From Acidobacteriota bacterium (GTDB taxonomy: Bacteria; Acidobacteriota; Terriglobia; UBA7540): DNA of 7,510 nt. The position numbers and the translations under genes were made by a program. Below the pieces are notes generated by a model that ran no database searches, was not told where the DNA came from, and saw nothing but the letters and a program-made list of their open reading frames with translations. Positions 6,549 through 7,510 of this stretch are shown here, piece after piece. The stretch is from positions 1 to 7,510 of the forward strand of contig PMYF01000272.1 of assembly GCA_003171295.1 (NCBI GenBank). Direction: 5' to 3'. Positions within the stretch are counted from its first letter, which is position 1; every line of letters begins with the position of its first letter.

Positions 6549-6550
6549 CC

Positions 6551-6572
6551 CGACCCTGTCCTTTTGGGGTCG
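6551..6572 (+). terminator. Weak terminator-like hairpin after the epimerase
   Basis: CGACCC (6551-6556) pairs with GGGTCG (6567-6572), with a 10-nt loop, 2 nt after the epimerase stop codon. No T-run follows directly, so it is at best a weak intrinsic terminator. The larger repeat that begins at its last base may do the work instead; CTTTTTCC (about 6686-6693) lies just beyond that repeat. Confidence 0.35.
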
Positions 6573-6681
6573 TCTCAAAACCTCAGTAGTAGCGCCGGTC
6601 TATGACCGGCAGCTGCGAATTCTCAACAACTTCGCCGCTCATAGAGCGGCGCTACAGCGGGCGATGCCGAGGTTTTGAGAC
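6572..6681. repeat. Nested inverted-repeat element D
   Basis: Perfect 13-bp outer arms, GTCTCAAAACCTC (6572-6584) and GAGGTTTTGAGAC (6669-6681), bound 110 bp. Inside, GTAGCGCC (6589-6596) pairs with GGCGCTAC (6648-6655). Within those are two 7-bp hairpins with three-base loops: GCCGGTC-TAT-GACCGGC (6594-6610) and GCCGCTC-ATA-GAGCGGC (6634-6650). The two loops are reverse complements of each other. The plan of outer arms enclosing two hairpins resembles element A. It could be a miniature mobile element or REP-type repeat and may also act as a two-way terminator. Confidence 0.65.
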
Positions 6682-6778
6682 AGCCTCTTTTTCCGAATGC
6701 AGGGATAGTCAAGCTAAAGCTTTCTGGGCGGGTGGTCCCAACTTCAGAGCGATGGGCGACACTCCGCCGCGCCGCCCC

Positions 6779-7099
6779 CTACCGCGTTCCCGCCGTCATT
6801 TGCTGCAATTCGTAGCTGTTGACATCGCGCATGTTCTCCGAGGGGTAGCGCGGATTCTGGCCCTCGAAATGGATGTAATCGTGAGGCGCCCCCTCGATGC
6901 GGTCGCCCGTCGTCCTATCCTGGGTTCCTCAGGGGTCTGTCTGGTACACCTTTCCGCCTTCCAGGTCGGAGATCCAATAGCTGTTGCCGCGGCGGTAGTC
7001 ATCCCATTTTGCCTCGGTATTATCCCGGATGGCTTGGCGGTGTTCATAGGCGGTCTGGTTATCCTCGATGGCAAAAGAATGACAACGCCGGAGTGTTCT
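6779..7099 (-). pseudogene. Decayed hypothetical gene, in-frame TGA
   Basis: Read on the minus strand, one frame from 7099 down to the TAG at 6779-6781 gives a well-composed protein-like sequence interrupted once, by TGA at 6929-6931 (codon 57 of 107). Before it come segments such as EDNQTAYEHRQ and DDYRRGNSYWISDLEGG. After it come HDYIHFEGQNPRYPSENMR and NSYELQQMT. The TGA falls after KVYQTDP and before GTQDR, where a TGG tryptophan would fit (a one-base change). The frame is closed upstream by TGA at 7100-7102, and no start codon with a ribosome site is evident, so the 5' part is missing or frameshifted. Two intact genes here end in TGA, so TGA is a true stop. I do not recognise the family. 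Confidence 0.55.
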
Positions 7100-7102
7100 T
7101 CA

Positions 7103-7385
7103 ACAATCTGCTAAACGCCCAAATCCCTTACCGTGCTCAGGACCACCTGCAAGTCTTCAGGCTGGCATCCTCGGGAGTTAATCCGCATCCTTCTTAAGCT
7201 GTCACATCAATCTTGGGCACCGTCCATGACTGAATAGAAGACTTTAATGGTCGACGGCCTGTTGGGCTCCGCGCGTGGCAAGCGAAATGCTGCCCTCTCC
7301 CGCGGGAGCCGAGCTATAGCAGTTTGGGCGCGTGTCAGCGCGGGAAAGAGTGAGAACCTGTTAACTTTTGAGGGAGATTGAATTC
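7103..7385. other. Non-coding stretch with a 12-nt palindrome
   Basis: No convincing gene is seen. CTCCCGCGGGAG (7297-7308) is a perfect 12-nt palindrome about 78 nt before the GTG at 7386 and could be an operator. A 25-codon minus-strand frame starting at 7188 has no properly spaced ribosome site and is not called. The stretch may include the lost 5' part of the adjacent minus-strand pseudogene. Confidence 0.4.
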
Positions 7386-7510
7386 GTGAATGAAAAGAAA
7401 CCAATCTTGGCCAAGGGGAAGCCCTCGATGTACCGGCCGAGTTCCGCAGCGCCGAGTGCTACCCGCCGGAGTGGTCGCCTGCAGATTAAGCTACCCATCA
7501 GGATTCACGG
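7386..7510 (+). CDS. 5' end of a gene, possible PilZ-domain protein (partial)
   Basis: A reading frame opens at GTG 7386 and is uncut to the window edge, giving 41 full codons. AGGGAG (7371-7376) lies 9 nt upstream. The first 26 residues are rich in Lys, Ser, Ala and Pro and look disordered. They are followed by RRSGRLQIKLPIRIH (27-41). An RxxxR (Arg27-Arg31) followed by a hydrophobic beta strand is how PilZ domains begin; that motif binds cyclic di-GMP. The rest of the domain, including the D/NxSxxG motif, lies beyond the edge, so this is a suggestion only. An overlapping frame from ATG 7390 is also open but has poorer ribosome-site spacing (13 nt). Confidence 0.4.
   Translation, partial: MNEKKPILAKGKPSMYRPSSAAPSATRRSGRLQIKLPIRIH

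Noticed and set aside
6929..6931. TGA read as tryptophan (alternative genetic code)
   Set aside because: Halogenase 1 and the epimerase both end in TGA at the expected family length, so TGA is a normal stop here.
6602..7114. Plus-strand frame of 170 codons after the epimerase
   Set aside because: It begins inside the palindromic element D and has no ribosome site. The minus-strand frame over the same bases gives a far more protein-like sequence.
7111..7188. 25-codon minus-strand frame starting MRINSRGCQPEDLQ
   Set aside because: Its Shine-Dalgarno-like AAGAAGG abuts the ATG with no spacing, and there is no known small-protein motif. It may be part of the decayed minus-strand gene in a shifted frame.

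Overview
The window looks like accessory chromosome from a moderately GC-rich, probably Gram-negative, environmental bacterium. Short intergenic palindromic repeats, an AlgD-type sugar-nucleotide dehydrogenase and a possible PilZ start at the right edge would fit an Acidobacteria- or Verrucomicrobia-like soil organism. That placement is an impression from the sequence style, not a demonstrated assignment. All four complete genes lie on the + strand and have good Shine-Dalgarno sites.

Layout. 1-609 is a gene-free upstream region with several inverted repeats that look regulatory. 610-1953 and 2120-3466 are two tandem paralogous flavin-dependent halogenase-like proteins, about 68% identical by my hand alignment. 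Both keep the FAD motif, the candidate catalytic lysine and the WxWxIP motif. 3497-3861 packs three different inverted-repeat elements almost end to end. A strong sigma70-like promoter (3948-3976) and a leader with direct repeats and a hairpin then precede 4169-5503, an AlgD-like GDP-mannose/UDP-glucose dehydrogenase. This is followed by 5613-6548, an extended-SDR NDP-sugar 4-epimerase. A fourth nested inverted-repeat element (6572-6681) closes this pair. Beyond it lies a decayed minus-strand gene with an in-frame TGA (6779-7099), a non-coding stretch, and the first 41 codons of a gene that runs off the right edge and resembles the start of a PilZ domain.

How the genes fit together. The halogenases probably form one unit, likely halogenating an electron-rich aromatic or pyrrole-type substrate. 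No carrier protein, flavin reductase or scaffold biosynthesis gene is visible here, so the substrate is unknown. The dehydrogenase and epimerase probably form a second unit making a uronic acid-type sugar nucleotide for surface polysaccharide. The repeat cluster and the new promoter suggest that the two units are transcribed separately. I see no CRISPR array, tRNA, rRNA, transposase or clearly new defence-like system. The most interesting items are the halogenase duplication with its locally diverged patches, and the dense set of inverted-repeat elements.
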